Source: CAVQFD01 sp963724695 (GTDB lineage Bacteria > Acidobacteriota > Vicinamibacteria > Vicinamibacterales > CAVVIG01). Taken from it: 64,000 bases of DNA. This document shows positions 9,339 through 18,407 of this stretch, in pieces. The notes beneath the pieces are model-generated. The model saw only the letters and a list, made by a program, of their open reading frames with translations, ran no database searches and was not told the DNA's origin. The translations under genes and the position numbers were made by a program. Location of the stretch: NCBI GenBank assembly GCA_963724695.1, contig CAVRVW010000010.1, positions 1-64,000 of the forward strand, in the 5' to 3' direction. How positions within the stretch are numbered: position 1 is the stretch's first letter; the number at the start of each line of letters is the position of its first letter.

Positions 9339-10715
9339 ATGTGTAACGCGTCTCCATTTCCGAGAACGGCGTGGGCCCGGCACGCGCTTGGCCTGCTCCT
9401 GGCGATCGCGCTTGGAGTGGCAGGGTCCGCCCAGTCGACACTATCCACAGGGACGGGCTCCCTGGTGGTGCCGGGTCGGGCGAACGCGCATGTGTCGATT
9501 GCCGTGCAGGAGATGTTTGTCGTGGCCTCGTGGGCCGCGTCCCTTCCCACGGGTTCGACCGACATCTACGCTGCGGTGAGCCGGGACGGCGGTGTGACCT
9601 TCGGGCCGCCGACGCGGGTCAACTCGACGCCGGGCGATGCCCGGGTCAACGGCGAGCAGCCGCCGCGTGTCGCGCTCGCGCCGCGCGCCGGCAGCGATCC
9701 GGTGGTCACGGTCCTCTGGACCTCCAAAGGCGCGTCGGGTACGACGCTCTTGACGGCGCGGTCTGACGATGGCGGGCGCTCGTTCATGCCCTCCGCGCTG
9801 GTCGCGGGCACGGACGCGCCCGGCAACCGGGGCTGGCAGGCGATTGCCACAGACCGGACGGGCGCCGTGCATGCCATGTGGCTCGACCATCGCGAGATGG
9901 CCGCAACAAGCACCGCGAAACCCTCCGGCGGCACGCACACTCACGCCGGGCACGGCTCGGTGACGACCTCGACTGCCTCCGCAGCGCCCGCAGACCAGAC
10001 CGACGGTGTCGCGATGGCCCAGCGCTCGAAGCTGTACATCGGCGTCCTTGGCGGCGCTGGGGCGGCCCTAGCGCCGCGTCCGATCACCGGCGGGGTTTGC
10101 TATTGTTGCAAGACGGCCCTGGCCATGAGCGGCGCAGAGACGGTGTTCGCCGCATGGCGGCATGTCTACCCGGGCAACCTTCGCGACATCGCCTTCTCGA
10201 TGTCGAGCGACGGTGGACGGACCTACAGCGCACCGATTCGCGTGCATGAAGATGGGTGGCAGCTGAATGGCTGCCCGGACGATGGCCCCGCGATGGCCGT
10301 CGACGATCGGCAACGCGTGCACGTGATATGGCCGACCGTTGTGATCGAGAAGGGCGAGCCGGTCAAGGCGCTGTTCCATGCGCTGTCACCCGACGGCAGG
10401 GGATTCGGCACCCGGACGCGAATCCCCACCGACGGGTTCGGCAACCATCCGCAGGTGGCCTTTGCCGGCGACGGATCGATTGTCGTGGCGTGGGACGAGT
10501 TGGCTGGCGGCTCGCGGCGTATCGGATTGGCGCGGGGAGTGGTCGACCCCTCGGGCCGGATCGAGTTGACGCGGACGCCGGTCGAAGGAAGCGATGGCGG
10601 CGCCGCGGTCGGCTCGTATCCCTTTGTGGCCTCCGTCGGTGCGCACGTCCTCGTGGCGTGGACGAGCACCGCGGACAGTCAGACAACTATCAGGCTCGTG
10701 CGGAGGAGGATGTGA
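9339..10715 (+). CDS. Exported sialidase-fold (BNR repeat) protein of the copper locus
   Basis: A 458-residue protein with an N-terminal signal (ARHALGLLLAIALGVAGSAQ) and repeated Asp-box-like blades (AVSRDGGVTFG, ARSDDGGRSFM, SMSSDGGRTYS), the hallmark of the six-bladed sialidase propeller. True sialidase catalytic residues are not obvious, so hydrolase activity should not be assumed. A Cys cluster VCYCCK at about residue 250 and a His-rich stretch (GGTHTHAGHG) at about 200 suggest metal binding. The stop overlaps the copC start (TGATG), and copD follows, so a role in copper handling is the best inference. Confidence 0.75.
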   Translation: MCNASPFPRTAWARHALGLLLAIALGVAGSAQSTLSTGTGSLVVPGRANAHVSIAVQEMFVVASWAASLPTGSTDIYAAVSRDGGVTFGPPTRVNSTPGDARVNGEQPPRVALAPRAGSDPVVTVLWTSKGASGTTLLTARSDDGGRSFMPSALVAGTDAPGNRGWQAIATDRTGAVHAMWLDHREMAATSTAKPSGGTHTHAGHGSVTTSTASAAPADQTDGVAMAQRSKLYIGVLGGAGAALAPRPITGGVCYCCKTALAMSGAETVFAAWRHVYPGNLRDIAFSMSSDGGRTYSAPIRVHEDGWQLNGCPDDGPAMAVDDRQRVHVIWPTVVIEKGEPVKALFHALSPDGRGFGTRTRIPTDGFGNHPQVAFAGDGSIVVAWDELAGGSRRIGLARGVVDPSGRIELTRTPVEGSDGGAAVGSYPFVASVGAHVLVAWTSTADSQTTIRLVRRRM

Positions 10716-11084
10716 TGAAGGTTCTGAATCGCAGCATCTTGGTGGCCGCCTGTGCGCTCGTCGCGCTCACCGTTTCGCTCAGCGCGCACATGAAGCTCGA
10801 GAAGTCCGAGCCGGCCGCGGACGCCGCGTTGACCGCGTCACCCAAACAGGTCCAGCTCTGGTTCACCGAGAAGCCGGAATCTCAAGGTCACGAAGGTCGA
10901 GTTGAAGGGATCGGCGGGCCCGGTCAAGCTCGCCGCCGCACACATGATGGGCGCGATGTCGGTGATGGCGGCCCTCGAGGGCGAGCTCGCGGACGGCGCG
11001 TATACGGTGAGCTGGCAGTCGGCCGGCAACGACGGGCATGTCCAGAAGGGCGAGTACGCGTTCCGCCTCAAGCGCGCAAAGTAA
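10715..11084 (+). CDS. copC: CopC-like periplasmic copper-binding protein (one frameshift)
   Basis: Small exported protein: a signal peptide (VLNRSILVAACALVALTVSL) is followed by the mature start SAHMKLEKSEPAADAAL. CopC proteins begin with a conserved His after signal cleavage, which coordinates Cu(II). The middle has SPKQVQLWFTEKPE, typical of CopC. Near 10880 the frame breaks. The downstream frame continues LKVTKVELKGSAG and ends with ADGAYTVSWQSAGNDGHVQK, the CopC C-terminal signature with a second copper ligand His. ATG 10715 is preceded by GGAGGA. The gene overlaps the BNR gene by 1 nt and is followed by copD 24 nt later. Confidence 0.85.
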
Positions 11085-11108
11085 TGCGCGCCGGGCGGGG
11101 CGGGCCGA

Positions 11109-11999
11109 GTGACCGGCCTGGCGCTGCTCTGGGAAGCGGCACCCAAGGCCCTGCTCTACGCGGCGCTGCTCCCGGCCCTTGGGGCGTGTGTGGCGCGGTG
11201 GAGGCTGCTTCCCAGGCTCCGCGGCGCTCTGGCGCCCTCGGCGTGCGCGGCCGTTGAGCGATCGCTCGGGCGTGTCGGTCTCGTCGCCGCATTCGTGGTC
11301 CTGGCTGCGACCCTGCTAAGGGCGTGGACGCATACCGTCGCTGCTTTCGGCCTTGCCGATGCGCAATCCTGGGAGTCGATTAAAGTCATCGCCTTCGAAA
11401 GCCGGTGGGGCAGCAACTGGATCGTGCAGGTTGCTGCGGCGACCGCTTTGGCGGCTTCCTACGTTCTTGTGCAGACACGCCCGCGGATCGGTTGGGCACT
11501 GGCCGCCGTCTCGGGCGCGGGCCTCTGCGTCGCACTGCCGCTGCTCGGGCACGCAGCCGGCAGCGCCGGGCGCATGGCGGTCCACATCGCTCACCTGATC
11601 GGCGCTGGCCTGTGGGTCGGGACGCTTACCGCCGTGTGGGCGGTGGGATGGATCGCGTCAGGAGAGCCGGAGCGCGGCGGGGCCCACGCCGTTGCGCTCT
11701 TTCGGCAGTTTTCCACGACCGCGCTCTCCGGCTTCGCGGTGCTGTTGCTGGCGGGTCTTGTGGCGTCGGCGCTTTACGTGGAGGCACCCGCGTCGCTCTG
11801 GACCACTCCCTACGGCCGCGTCCTGATGACGAAGGCGCTGCTCGCCGCGGGAATTGCCGGCTGCGGGTTCGTCAACTGGCGGCGTTTCAGTGAGCCAGCT
11901 GGCGAACCGGCGACGCTTCCTTCCACGGTGTCCCTCGAAGTCGCCCTCGCCTGCGCCGTCGTCCTCGCGACCGGCGTGCTTACCGAGCTCGAGCACTGA
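11109..11999 (+). CDS. copD: CopD family copper resistance membrane protein
   Basis: A 296-residue inner-membrane protein with about eight hydrophobic helices, read from GTG 11109. The segments GHAAGSAGRMAVHIAHLIGAGLW and WTTPYGRVLMTKALLAAG match the CopD domain, including the HxxHxxxAxxW-like motif. CopD is thought to take copper from CopC and move it across the inner membrane. It is the last gene of the BNR-copC-copD operon. A short hairpin (CCGACC-TATTT-GGTCGG) follows at 12011-12027. Confidence 0.9.
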   Translation: MTGLALLWEAAPKALLYAALLPALGACVARWRLLPRLRGALAPSACAAVERSLGRVGLVAAFVVLAATLLRAWTHTVAAFGLADAQSWESIKVIAFESRWGSNWIVQVAAATALAASYVLVQTRPRIGWALAAVSGAGLCVALPLLGHAAGSAGRMAVHIAHLIGAGLWVGTLTAVWAVGWIASGEPERGGAHAVALFRQFSTTALSGFAVLLLAGLVASALYVEAPASLWTTPYGRVLMTKALLAAGIAGCGFVNWRRFSEPAGEPATLPSTVSLEVALACAVVLATGVLTELEH

Positions 12000-12006
12000 A
12001 AATGGC

Positions 12007-12036
12007 TTGACCGACCTATTTGGTCGGAGTTAAGCT
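12007..12036 (+). promoter_or_regulatory. Possible promoter with palindromic operator before the PiuC gene
   Basis: TTGACC (12007-12012) and TAAGCT (12031-12036) are spaced like -35 and -10 boxes (18 nt). The spacer holds the palindrome CCGACC-TATTT-GGTCGG (12011-12027), as in repressor-controlled promoters. It could instead be a weak terminator of copD, since no T-run follows. The Fur-like box lies just downstream of the proposed -10. Confidence 0.4.
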
Positions 12037-12045
12037 AGTCCAGGT

Positions 12046-12066
12046 TGAAAGTGAGACTCAATATCA
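12046..12066. promoter_or_regulatory. Fur-like box upstream of the PiuC-type hydroxylase
   Basis: Imperfect palindrome centred on TGAGACTCA. Read on the minus strand it is TGATA-T-TGAGTCTCA-C-TTTCA, which matches the element at 15294-15314 at 19 of 21 positions. Both lie directly in front of genes whose families are iron-regulated. Placed 14 nt before the start codon, binding would block transcription or initiation. Confidence 0.75.
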
Positions 12067-12080
12067 ATTACGCCCGCTAA

Positions 12081-12762
12081 ATGCTGACCCACATCCCCAA
12101 CGTCCTCACCCCGGAACAGGTGGCCCAGGCGCGGACGAGACTCGACGAGAGCGACTGGATGGACGGCAGAGTCACCGCGGGCCCACAGTCCGCGCGCGTC
12201 AAGCACAACAGTCAGCTGGCGGAAACCCATCCGGTCGCCGAGGAAATTGGCGACGTCATTCTGACGGCCCTCCAGCGACACCCGCTCTTTGTCTCCGCCG
12301 CGTTGCCTTTGAAGGTGTTTCCCCCGCTGTTCAATCGGTACGAGGGCGGCCAGACGTTCGGCACCCATGTGGACAACGCCATCCGCCAGATTTCCGGAAC
12401 CGGCCACCGTATCAGGACCGATCTGTCGGCGACGCTCTACCTGACCGGGCCCGAGCGAGTACGAGGGTGGGGAACTGCTCGTCGAAGACAACTACGGTGT
12501 CCACTCGGTCAAGCTGCCGGCGGGACACATGGTGTTGTACCCGTCGACGAGCCTGCACAGCGTGCGACCGGTGACCCGCGGCGTCCGAATCGCCTCGTTC
12601 TTCTGGATTCAGAGCATGGTCCGCGAAGACGCCGAACGGTCCATCCTCTTCGATCTCGACACCGCGATTCAGCGCATCAGCAGGGAAGCGCCAGAACACC
12701 CCTCGGCGGTGCAGCTGACAGGGGTGTACCACAACTTGCTCCGCCGCTGGGCCGAGGTATGA
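12081..12762 (+). CDS. PKHD-type Fe(II)/2-oxoglutarate hydroxylase, PiuC/YbiX family (one frameshift)
   Basis: Iron-regulated dioxygenase, commonly beside siderophore receptors or iron storage genes. The N-terminal part reads MLTHIPNVLTPEQVAQAR and carries the first iron ligands in GTHVDNAI (HxD). At about 12455 one extra base (or two missing) breaks the frame. The downstream frame continues EYEGGELLVEDNYGVHSVKL and supplies the distal His and 2-oxoglutarate-binding Arg in SLHSVRPVTRGVRIASF. Length and motif order fit PiuC. The Fur-like box upstream and the ferritin gene downstream support a role in iron physiology. The break is probably a sequencing error. Confidence 0.85.
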
Positions 12763-12823
12763 GGTTCTGATGTACCCTGATCACGGGCGCATCTCGCGCC
12801 TGACGCCTTTCAGGAGAGATCCG

Positions 12824-13319
12824 ATGCATGCCGACGTTCTTCGTGCGATAAACGTGCAGATCAATTCGGAGTTCAGCGCGTGGTATCAATACCTCGCCAT
12901 GGCTGCCTTTTGCGAGCGCGAGATGTTCACCGGCGCCGCCAAATGGCTGAAGGCCCAGAGCGCCGAAGAGTACCAGCACGGCATGAAGCTGTTCGACTTC
13001 GTCCATGCCAGAAACGGCGTCGTGGATCTATTGAAGATCGACCAGCCGACGCGTCGAGTTCGATTCCTTCGGCGAAGTGTTCGAGGTGGCGCTCAAGCAG
13101 GAGGAATCGGTGACGGCGCAGATCAACGCCCTGTATGAGCTGGCGTTCAAGTCCAAGGCGTTCGCCGAAATGACCGAGCTGCAGTGGTTCCTCACCGAGC
13201 AGGTGGAGGAAGAGAAGACGTCGCGCGAGCTCGTCGCCAAGTTCCGCCTGGTCGGTGACGACCCGGGCTCGTTGCTCGATCTCGACCGCGAGCTCGGCGC
13301 GCGGTCGGCAGCAGAGTAG
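12824..13319 (+). CDS. Ferritin, iron-storage protein (one frameshift)
   Basis: Non-haem bacterial ferritin of about 165 residues: a four-helix bundle that oxidises and stores iron. Start ATG 12824 has AGGAGA upstream. The ferroxidase ligands are visible: E17 in QINSEFSAWYQYLAMA, the ExxH pair in SAEEYQHGMKLFDFV, and the later EEESxxx-type and FLTEQVEEE segments. Near 13050 the frame slips. The second frame continues VEFDSFGEVFEVALKQEESV to a normal C-terminus (LLDLDRELGARSAAE). It lies between the PiuC gene and a desaturase, both non-haem iron enzymes. Confidence 0.87.
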
Positions 13320-13330
13320 GACGAGGCAGG

Positions 13331-14102
13331 ATGGTTGGGGCACTCGTCGCCTGGATCAACGCCCACGCCGTGTGGCCGAACCTGCCGCTGTGGGCGTACG
13401 CCGGCCTCGCGCTCGTGGACACGCACATCACGACCGCCAGCGTCACCCTGTATCTCCACCGCTGCCAGACGCACGGGTCGATCGTGTTCCATCCGGTCGT
13501 CGCCCATTTCATGCGCTTCTGGCTCTGGGTACGGACGGCGATGCCCACCAAAGAGTGGGTCGCCGTGCACCGGTGCCACCACGCGCACGTCGAGACCGAT
13601 AAGGACCCGCACAGTCCGATCGTCTACGGGATCTGGCGGGTGGTCTTCCTCGGCACGGGGCTTGTACCACCGCGCCGCGAACAACGAGGAAGTGCTCGAG
13701 CAATACGGCAAGGGCACGCCGGACGACTTCCTCGAGCGCACCTTTTACAACCGGCTGCCGATTCTGGGTCCCGTGCTGACGCTCATCTCCAACCTCTGGC
13801 TCTTCGGGATCTGGGGGCTGGCGATGTGGGTGGCCGAGATGGCATGGATTCCGTTCTTCGCAGCCGGCGTGATCAACGGGCTGGGCCACTACTGGGGCTA
13901 CCGCAATTTCAAGACGCCCGACGAATCGCGGAACCTCCCCGGGCAGTACTGGTCGTTCCTGACGTGCGGCGAGAGCCTGCACAACAACCACCACCACGTG
14001 CAGAACTCGCCGAAGTTCTCGGTGTCTCGCGGTGAGCTCGACCCGGGTTACTGGTATTTCAGCGCTCTGCGCGCCCTCGGTCTGGCCAAAGCCCGCGCCT
14101 AG
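13331..14102 (+). CDS. Fatty-acid desaturase, membrane di-iron type (one frameshift)
   Basis: Acyl-chain desaturase of the delta-9 type. Three histidine boxes bind the di-iron centre: HRCQTH (first), HRCHHAHVETDKDPHSP (second) and HNNHHHVQNS (third). A one-base gain near 13666 splits it; the second frame continues LYHRAANNEEVLEQYGKGTP. Hydrophobic segments near 20-40, 55-75 and 150-185 fit the family. It starts 12 nt after ferritin and converges with the PepSY gene. A second desaturase is at 48.4 kb, with a different His-box spelling. Confidence 0.88.
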
Positions 14103-14105
14103 CCG

Positions 14106-15263
14106 CTACGCTGCCTGCTGCCGCTCGCTCGCGGCCGTCGACGCCTTCCTTCCGAAGAACCGCCGCCAGGCGAGCGCGAGTCCCGTGTAGACCAGCACGA
14201 CGCCACCCGCCGAAACCAAGCCGGCGATCGTCTGCCCGAGCAGTCCGAACGCTTCGCCCGTGTGCGTGAAGCGCGACCAGCTGCGCAGCCGCCGGCCGAG
14301 GCTCTGGCTCTCGAAGGTTTCCCACCGGACAACGCCGCCGGTCGAGGCATCGAGCGTCAACGTGGAGCGCAGCTGCGGCTGGCCGCCGTTCCCCTGATCG
14401 ACGGCGAACGCCAGCGGCGCATCCGCGGCGGTCGGGAGACGCAGGTTGATGCTCCGCCAGCCGGCGACCTGCTGCTCCGCACGTGCGAAGAGTGCGTCCA
14501 GGTTCGCGACCCTCACCGGCTGGGGCTGCCGCGCAGCGCCGCGCCCGGCGGGTCCGCCCGGCCCACCACCCTGCTGCGGCGGCGCCTCGCCAACGGCCCG
14601 GTAGACGAGGTTGTTGGCCCAGGGGAACGAGATCGGCATGGCGGTCGCCACGACCAGCGCCAGCGGTACGGCCGACCAGATCCCGATGACGTTGTGCCAG
14701 TTGAAGTCACGCGCCTTGCTGCTCAGCCCGGACCTGAAGAGTGTGATGGCCTTGACGTTCTGCCAGCTCCAGCGTCTCGGCATCCAGAGATACATGCCCG
14801 AAAGCACGATGAAGAGGAAGATCGCGTTCGACCACCCCGTGATGGCGCGCGCCACCGGACGGTTCGGACCCTCGATCGCCAGCCATCGATGCCAGGCCCG
14901 GAGCTCGCTCATCCAGCGGCGGATGTCAGTCGTGGGCTCGCCGATCACCTGCGCGTTGTAGGGATTCACGTACACGGTGCGCTGCCCGGCGTTGATGGTG
15001 ACCGGCGCCTCGCGATCGGCGCGCACTGTCACGGCAGTTGGCACGATGTCCGGGTGGCTGGCCGTCACCTGGTCCATCAACGCCTGCACGGGCAGGCGCT
15101 GCGCATCGGCCGACGGCGTCACGCGGAACGCACGATCCGACCACTCGATCAGCTGCCGTTCGTACGTGAGGAGCGCGCCGGTCAGCGACATGATCAGGAT
15201 GACGATGCCGGCGGTCACGCCACCAACGAGGTGGCTCCAGAAGAACACGGTGCGAAGCTTCAT
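14106..15263 (-). CDS. PepSY-associated transmembrane protein
   Basis: A 385-residue inner-membrane protein with an N-terminal helix (FFWSHLVGGVTAGIVILIMS, LTGALLTYERQL), a periplasmic PepSY-like region, then helices at about 130-155, 195-220 and 345-370. This is the PepSY_TM layout, whose members are often Fur-regulated and linked to siderophore or iron reduction in the periplasm. A Gly/Pro-rich insert (QQGGGPGGPAGRGAARQ) lies near 240. A Fur-like box sits 31 nt before the start codon, which supports an iron role. The exact reaction is unknown. Confidence 0.85.
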   Translation of the reverse strand: MKLRTVFFWSHLVGGVTAGIVILIMSLTGALLTYERQLIEWSDRAFRVTPSADAQRLPVQALMDQVTASHPDIVPTAVTVRADREAPVTINAGQRTVYVNPYNAQVIGEPTTDIRRWMSELRAWHRWLAIEGPNRPVARAITGWSNAIFLFIVLSGMYLWMPRRWSWQNVKAITLFRSGLSSKARDFNWHNVIGIWSAVPLALVVATAMPISFPWANNLVYRAVGEAPPQQGGGPGGPAGRGAARQPQPVRVANLDALFARAEQQVAGWRSINLRLPTAADAPLAFAVDQGNGGQPQLRSTLTLDASTGGVVRWETFESQSLGRRLRSWSRFTHTGEAFGLLGQTIAGLVSAGGVVLVYTGLALAWRRFFGRKASTAASERQQAA

Positions 15264-15293
15264 AAGTCTCCGAGCGCTTTGAATGAGTCCAAA

Positions 15294-15314
15294 TGATACT
15301 GAGTCTCATTTTCA
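15294..15314. promoter_or_regulatory. Fur-like box upstream of the PepSY gene
   Basis: TGATA-C-TGAGTCTCA-T-TTTCA on the plus strand, the partner of the element at 12046-12066 (19 of 21 positions identical when that one is read on the minus strand). The core resembles Fur boxes with TGAGAATCA-type centres. Confidence 0.75.
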
Positions 15315-15345
15315 GTGTCCAGTGCAATTTCGCTGCGCTCTCCAT

Positions 15346-15432
15346 GGCTAACGGCTCAGGGCTCAGGCAGGCTCACGGTCCTCAGCCTTGGTAGCCTTGA
15401 GCCCTGAGCCTTCAGTCGTGAGCCCAGAGCCC
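15346..15432. repeat. Inverted repeat of GGCTCAG-type units
   Basis: Left arm (15346-15379) is built from GGCTAAC/GGCTCAG/GGCTCAG units, the right arm (15392-15432) from their complements (CTTGAGC, CCTGAGCC, GTGAGCCC). It lies in the divergent gap between the PepSY and M1 peptidase genes, upstream of both. The same word recurs at 37756-37812. Confidence 0.75.
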
Positions 15433-15435
15433 GGT

Positions 15436-15441
15436 TACTAT
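15436..15441 (+). promoter_or_regulatory. -10 box TACTAT for a likely leaderless M1 peptidase mRNA
   Basis: TACTAT ends 7 nt before ATG 15449, the distance expected if transcription begins at the start codon. No Shine-Dalgarno sequence is visible. Similar spacing is seen at 43733-43738 and 57938-57943. Confidence 0.4.
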
Positions 15442-15448
15442 CGTCCCC

Positions 15449-17329
15449 ATGCGACTGCTGCTCCGCGCGTCGGTCCTCGGGTTGGCGCTGTCGGCCGCTT
15501 GCGCCACCGGCCAGGAAGCGGCTCCGCCCAGTGCCACCATGTCTCACGTTTACGACGACATCCACTCGTTCGCGAAACCCAACGTCGCCCGCGTCACGCA
15601 CGTGGGGCTCGACCTGAGGGCGGACTTTGCCACCAAGACGCTCAGCGGAACGGCGACGCTCTCGCTGCAACGAGCGCCCGGCTCGAGCGAGGTCGTGCTC
15701 GACACCCGCGACTTGACGATCGAACGCGTGGTCGACGCGAAGAATCAAACGCTCACGTTTGCGCTCGGCGACCCGGATGCTGTTCGCGGTCGTGCGTTGA
15801 CCGTCCAACTGCCGCCCGGCGCCGCCGAGGTCGTTGTCACCTACCGCACGGCTCCGACGGCCGAGGCGCTCCAGTGGCTCGCGCCAGCGCAAACGGCGGG
15901 AGGACGCCACCCGTATCTGTTCTCGCAAGGGCAGGCCATTCTCACGCGCACGTGGATTCCCACGCAGGACAGCCCCGGCATCCGCCAGACCTACGCCGCG
16001 CGCATCGTCGTGCCGCGGGAGCTGCATGCCGTCATGAGCGCCGAGCAATTGAACCCGGCCGGCACGGAGGTCGCGGGCGGACGGGCCTTCGAGTTCCGGC
16101 TGACACAGGCCATCCCGCCGTACCTCATCGCGCTGGCCGTGGGCGATATTGCATTCCAGTCGCTTGGGCCCAGGACGGGTGTCTACGCCGAGCCCTCAGT
16201 CCTTCCCGCTGCGTCGAAGGAGTTCGGCGAGCTCGAGCAGATGGTCACGTCTGCCGAGGCCCTGCTCGGTCCGTACCGCTGGGGTCGCTACGATTTGCTC
16301 GTCCTGCCGCCGTCGTTCCCGTTCGGCGGCATGGAGAACCCGCGCCTGACGTTTGCGACGCCGACGATCATCGCCGGCGACCGTTCGCTCGTGTCGCTTG
16401 TCGCGCACGAGCTCGCGCACTCGTGGTCGGGGAATCTCGTGACCAACGCGACCTGGAGCGATTTCTGGCTGAACGAGGGCGTGACCACCTACGTCGAGAA
16501 CCGGATCATGGAGGCGATCTACGGGCCGGAGCGAGCCGCGATGCTCGATGTCCTCGAGCGGGAGACGCTGCTGGGCGAACTGTCGACGCTGCCGGCGGAC
16601 GACACCGTGCTCCACATCGATCTTGCGGGCAGAAACCCCGACGATGGGGCGACGCAGGTGCCGTACGCGAAGGGTTCGGCCCTGCTGCGGTTGATGGAGG
16701 AGACGCTCGGGCGCGAGCGGTTCGACGCCTACCTGCGGTCGTACTTCGATCGCTACGCCTTTCAGTCCATCACGAGCGAGGTGTTTCTCGAGGACGTTGG
16801 CCGGCAGCTTCTGAAGGGCGATGCGGCGCTGGCGGCGAAGCTGCGCCTGGACGAGTGGGTCTACAAACCCGGGCTGCCCGACAATGCGCCGGTGCCGCGC
16901 TCCACGGCGCTCGAGACGGTCGAGCGCCAGGCGCAGGCGTTCGCCGGCGGGTCTCGTGCCGCAACGCTCGCGTCGGCCTCGGCGGCCTGGAGCACCCAGG
17001 AGTGGCTCCACTTCCTCGGCAAGCTTCCGCCTGCGATAAGCTCCGCACAGGTCGCCGATCTCGACAGGACGTTCGGGCTCACGGCGCGCGGCAACAGCGA
17101 GGTGTTGTTTGCCTGGCTCCGGATCGCGATCAAGCACCGCTACCAGCCCGCGATGCCCGCGCTGGAGCGGTTTCTGACCTCGCAGGGACGGCGCAAGTTC
17201 CTGCGCCCGCTCTACGAGGATCTGATGGCGACTGACTGGGGAAAGGCCGAGGCGCGTCGCATCTACGCGACGGCCCGGCCGCTCTATCACGCCGTCTCGG
17301 TCGGGACCCTCGACTCCATCGTGAAGTAG
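15449..17329 (+). CDS. M1 family zinc aminopeptidase, exported
   Basis: A 626-residue gluzincin of the leukotriene-A4-hydrolase type. The N-terminus is a signal with a probable lipobox (LGLALSAACAT). The substrate-binding GGMEN motif (PFGGMENPRL) and the zinc site HELAHSW (H320, E321, H324) with the third ligand Glu in DFWLNEGVTTYVE are all present. The C-terminal part has the helical-repeat domain of LTA4H-like enzymes. It removes N-terminal residues from peptides, probably in the periplasm. rsgA follows after 4 nt, perhaps only by proximity. Confidence 0.93.
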   Translation: MRLLLRASVLGLALSAACATGQEAAPPSATMSHVYDDIHSFAKPNVARVTHVGLDLRADFATKTLSGTATLSLQRAPGSSEVVLDTRDLTIERVVDAKNQTLTFALGDPDAVRGRALTVQLPPGAAEVVVTYRTAPTAEALQWLAPAQTAGGRHPYLFSQGQAILTRTWIPTQDSPGIRQTYAARIVVPRELHAVMSAEQLNPAGTEVAGGRAFEFRLTQAIPPYLIALAVGDIAFQSLGPRTGVYAEPSVLPAASKEFGELEQMVTSAEALLGPYRWGRYDLLVLPPSFPFGGMENPRLTFATPTIIAGDRSLVSLVAHELAHSWSGNLVTNATWSDFWLNEGVTTYVENRIMEAIYGPERAAMLDVLERETLLGELSTLPADDTVLHIDLAGRNPDDGATQVPYAKGSALLRLMEETLGRERFDAYLRSYFDRYAFQSITSEVFLEDVGRQLLKGDAALAAKLRLDEWVYKPGLPDNAPVPRSTALETVERQAQAFAGGSRAATLASASAAWSTQEWLHFLGKLPPAISSAQVADLDRTFGLTARGNSEVLFAWLRIAIKHRYQPAMPALERFLTSQGRRKFLRPLYEDLMATDWGKAEARRIYATARPLYHAVSVGTLDSIVK

Positions 17330-17333
17330 TCCC

Positions 17334-18401
17334 GTGACGGCACTCGATCGTCTTGGATGGCACGACTTCTTTCGAGCACAGATCACTCCTGAGCTCGCGC
17401 CACTCCGGATCGCGCGGGTGGTGGAGGAGCAGCGCGGCCTGTGCCGGCTGGCCGGAGACTTCGACGGCTGGGCAGAGGTCAGCGGGCGCTTTCGTCACGA
17501 GGCGGGATCGCCGGCCGACTTTCCCGCGGTCGGCGACTGGGTCGCGGCTGCAGCCGACCCAGGGGCTGAACGCGCCATCGTTCATCGTCGGCTCGAGCGC
17601 CGGAGCACGGTGTCGCGCAAGGCCGCGGGCCGGGTCTCGGCCGAGCAGGTGCTCGCCGCCAACGTCGACACGATCTTTCTCGTCACCGCGCTCGCCGGCG
17701 ACTTGAGCCCGCGACGCCTCGAGCGGTACCTGACGATGGTGTGGGAGGCCGGGGCGGCGCCCGTCGTCGTACTGAACAAGGCCGACCTCAGCGACGATCC
17801 AGTAGCGGCTGTCGAGGCCATGAGGGAGCGGCTCCCCTTCGTGGACGTGGTCTCGGTGAGCGCCCTGCACGCCAGCGGCCTCGAGGCGCTCAGCCCCTAT
17901 CTGGCGCCGGCGGCGACGATCGCGCTGCTCGGGTCGTCGGGTGTCGGCAAGTCCACCCTGGTCAACAGGCTGCTGGGCGAGGACGTGCAGAAGGTTGGCG
18001 GGGTGCGAGATGCCGACGGCAAGGGACGGCATACCACCACATCCCGACAGCTCGTCGAGTTGCCGTGCGGCGCGCTCCTCATAGACACCCCGGGCATGCG
18101 CGAACTTCAGCCGTGGGCGGACGAGACGGCGGTGGAAGGGGCGTTCGAAGACATTGCCGCGCTGGCGCTCGAGTGCCGGTTTGCCGACTGTGGACACGCC
18201 GAAGAGCCGGGCTGCGCGGTGCTGAGCGCGGTCGCCGCCGGTGCGCTCGACGCGAGTCGCCTCGAGCACTACCGGCGGCTGGCCCGAGAGGCGGCCTTCG
18301 AGGCCCGCAAGCGGGATACCTCGGCCGCCGCGGAAGAGAAGCGCCGGTGGAAGCAGGTCCATCAAGCGCAGAAGAAGATGTATCGAGACCGCGGCCGCTA
18401 G
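17334..18401 (+). CDS. rsgA: Ribosome biogenesis GTPase RsgA
   Basis: Circularly permuted GTPase that helps mature the 30S subunit. The 355-residue protein, read from GTG 17334, has an N-terminal OB-like domain and the permuted motif order: NKAD (G4, about 145), then GSSGVGKSTLVNRLLG (G1, about 200), DTPGMREL (G3, about 250) and a C-terminal zinc knuckle (CRFADCGHAEEPGC). It starts 4 nt after the peptidase stop and converges with the TonB receptor gene. Confidence 0.95.
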   Translation: MTALDRLGWHDFFRAQITPELAPLRIARVVEEQRGLCRLAGDFDGWAEVSGRFRHEAGSPADFPAVGDWVAAAADPGAERAIVHRRLERRSTVSRKAAGRVSAEQVLAANVDTIFLVTALAGDLSPRRLERYLTMVWEAGAAPVVVLNKADLSDDPVAAVEAMRERLPFVDVVSVSALHASGLEALSPYLAPAATIALLGSSGVGKSTLVNRLLGEDVQKVGGVRDADGKGRHTTTSRQLVELPCGALLIDTPGMRELQPWADETAVEGAFEDIAALALECRFADCGHAEEPGCAVLSAVAAGALDASRLEHYRRLAREAAFEARKRDTSAAAEEKRRWKQVHQAQKKMYRDRGR

Positions 18402-18407
18402 CGCCGC

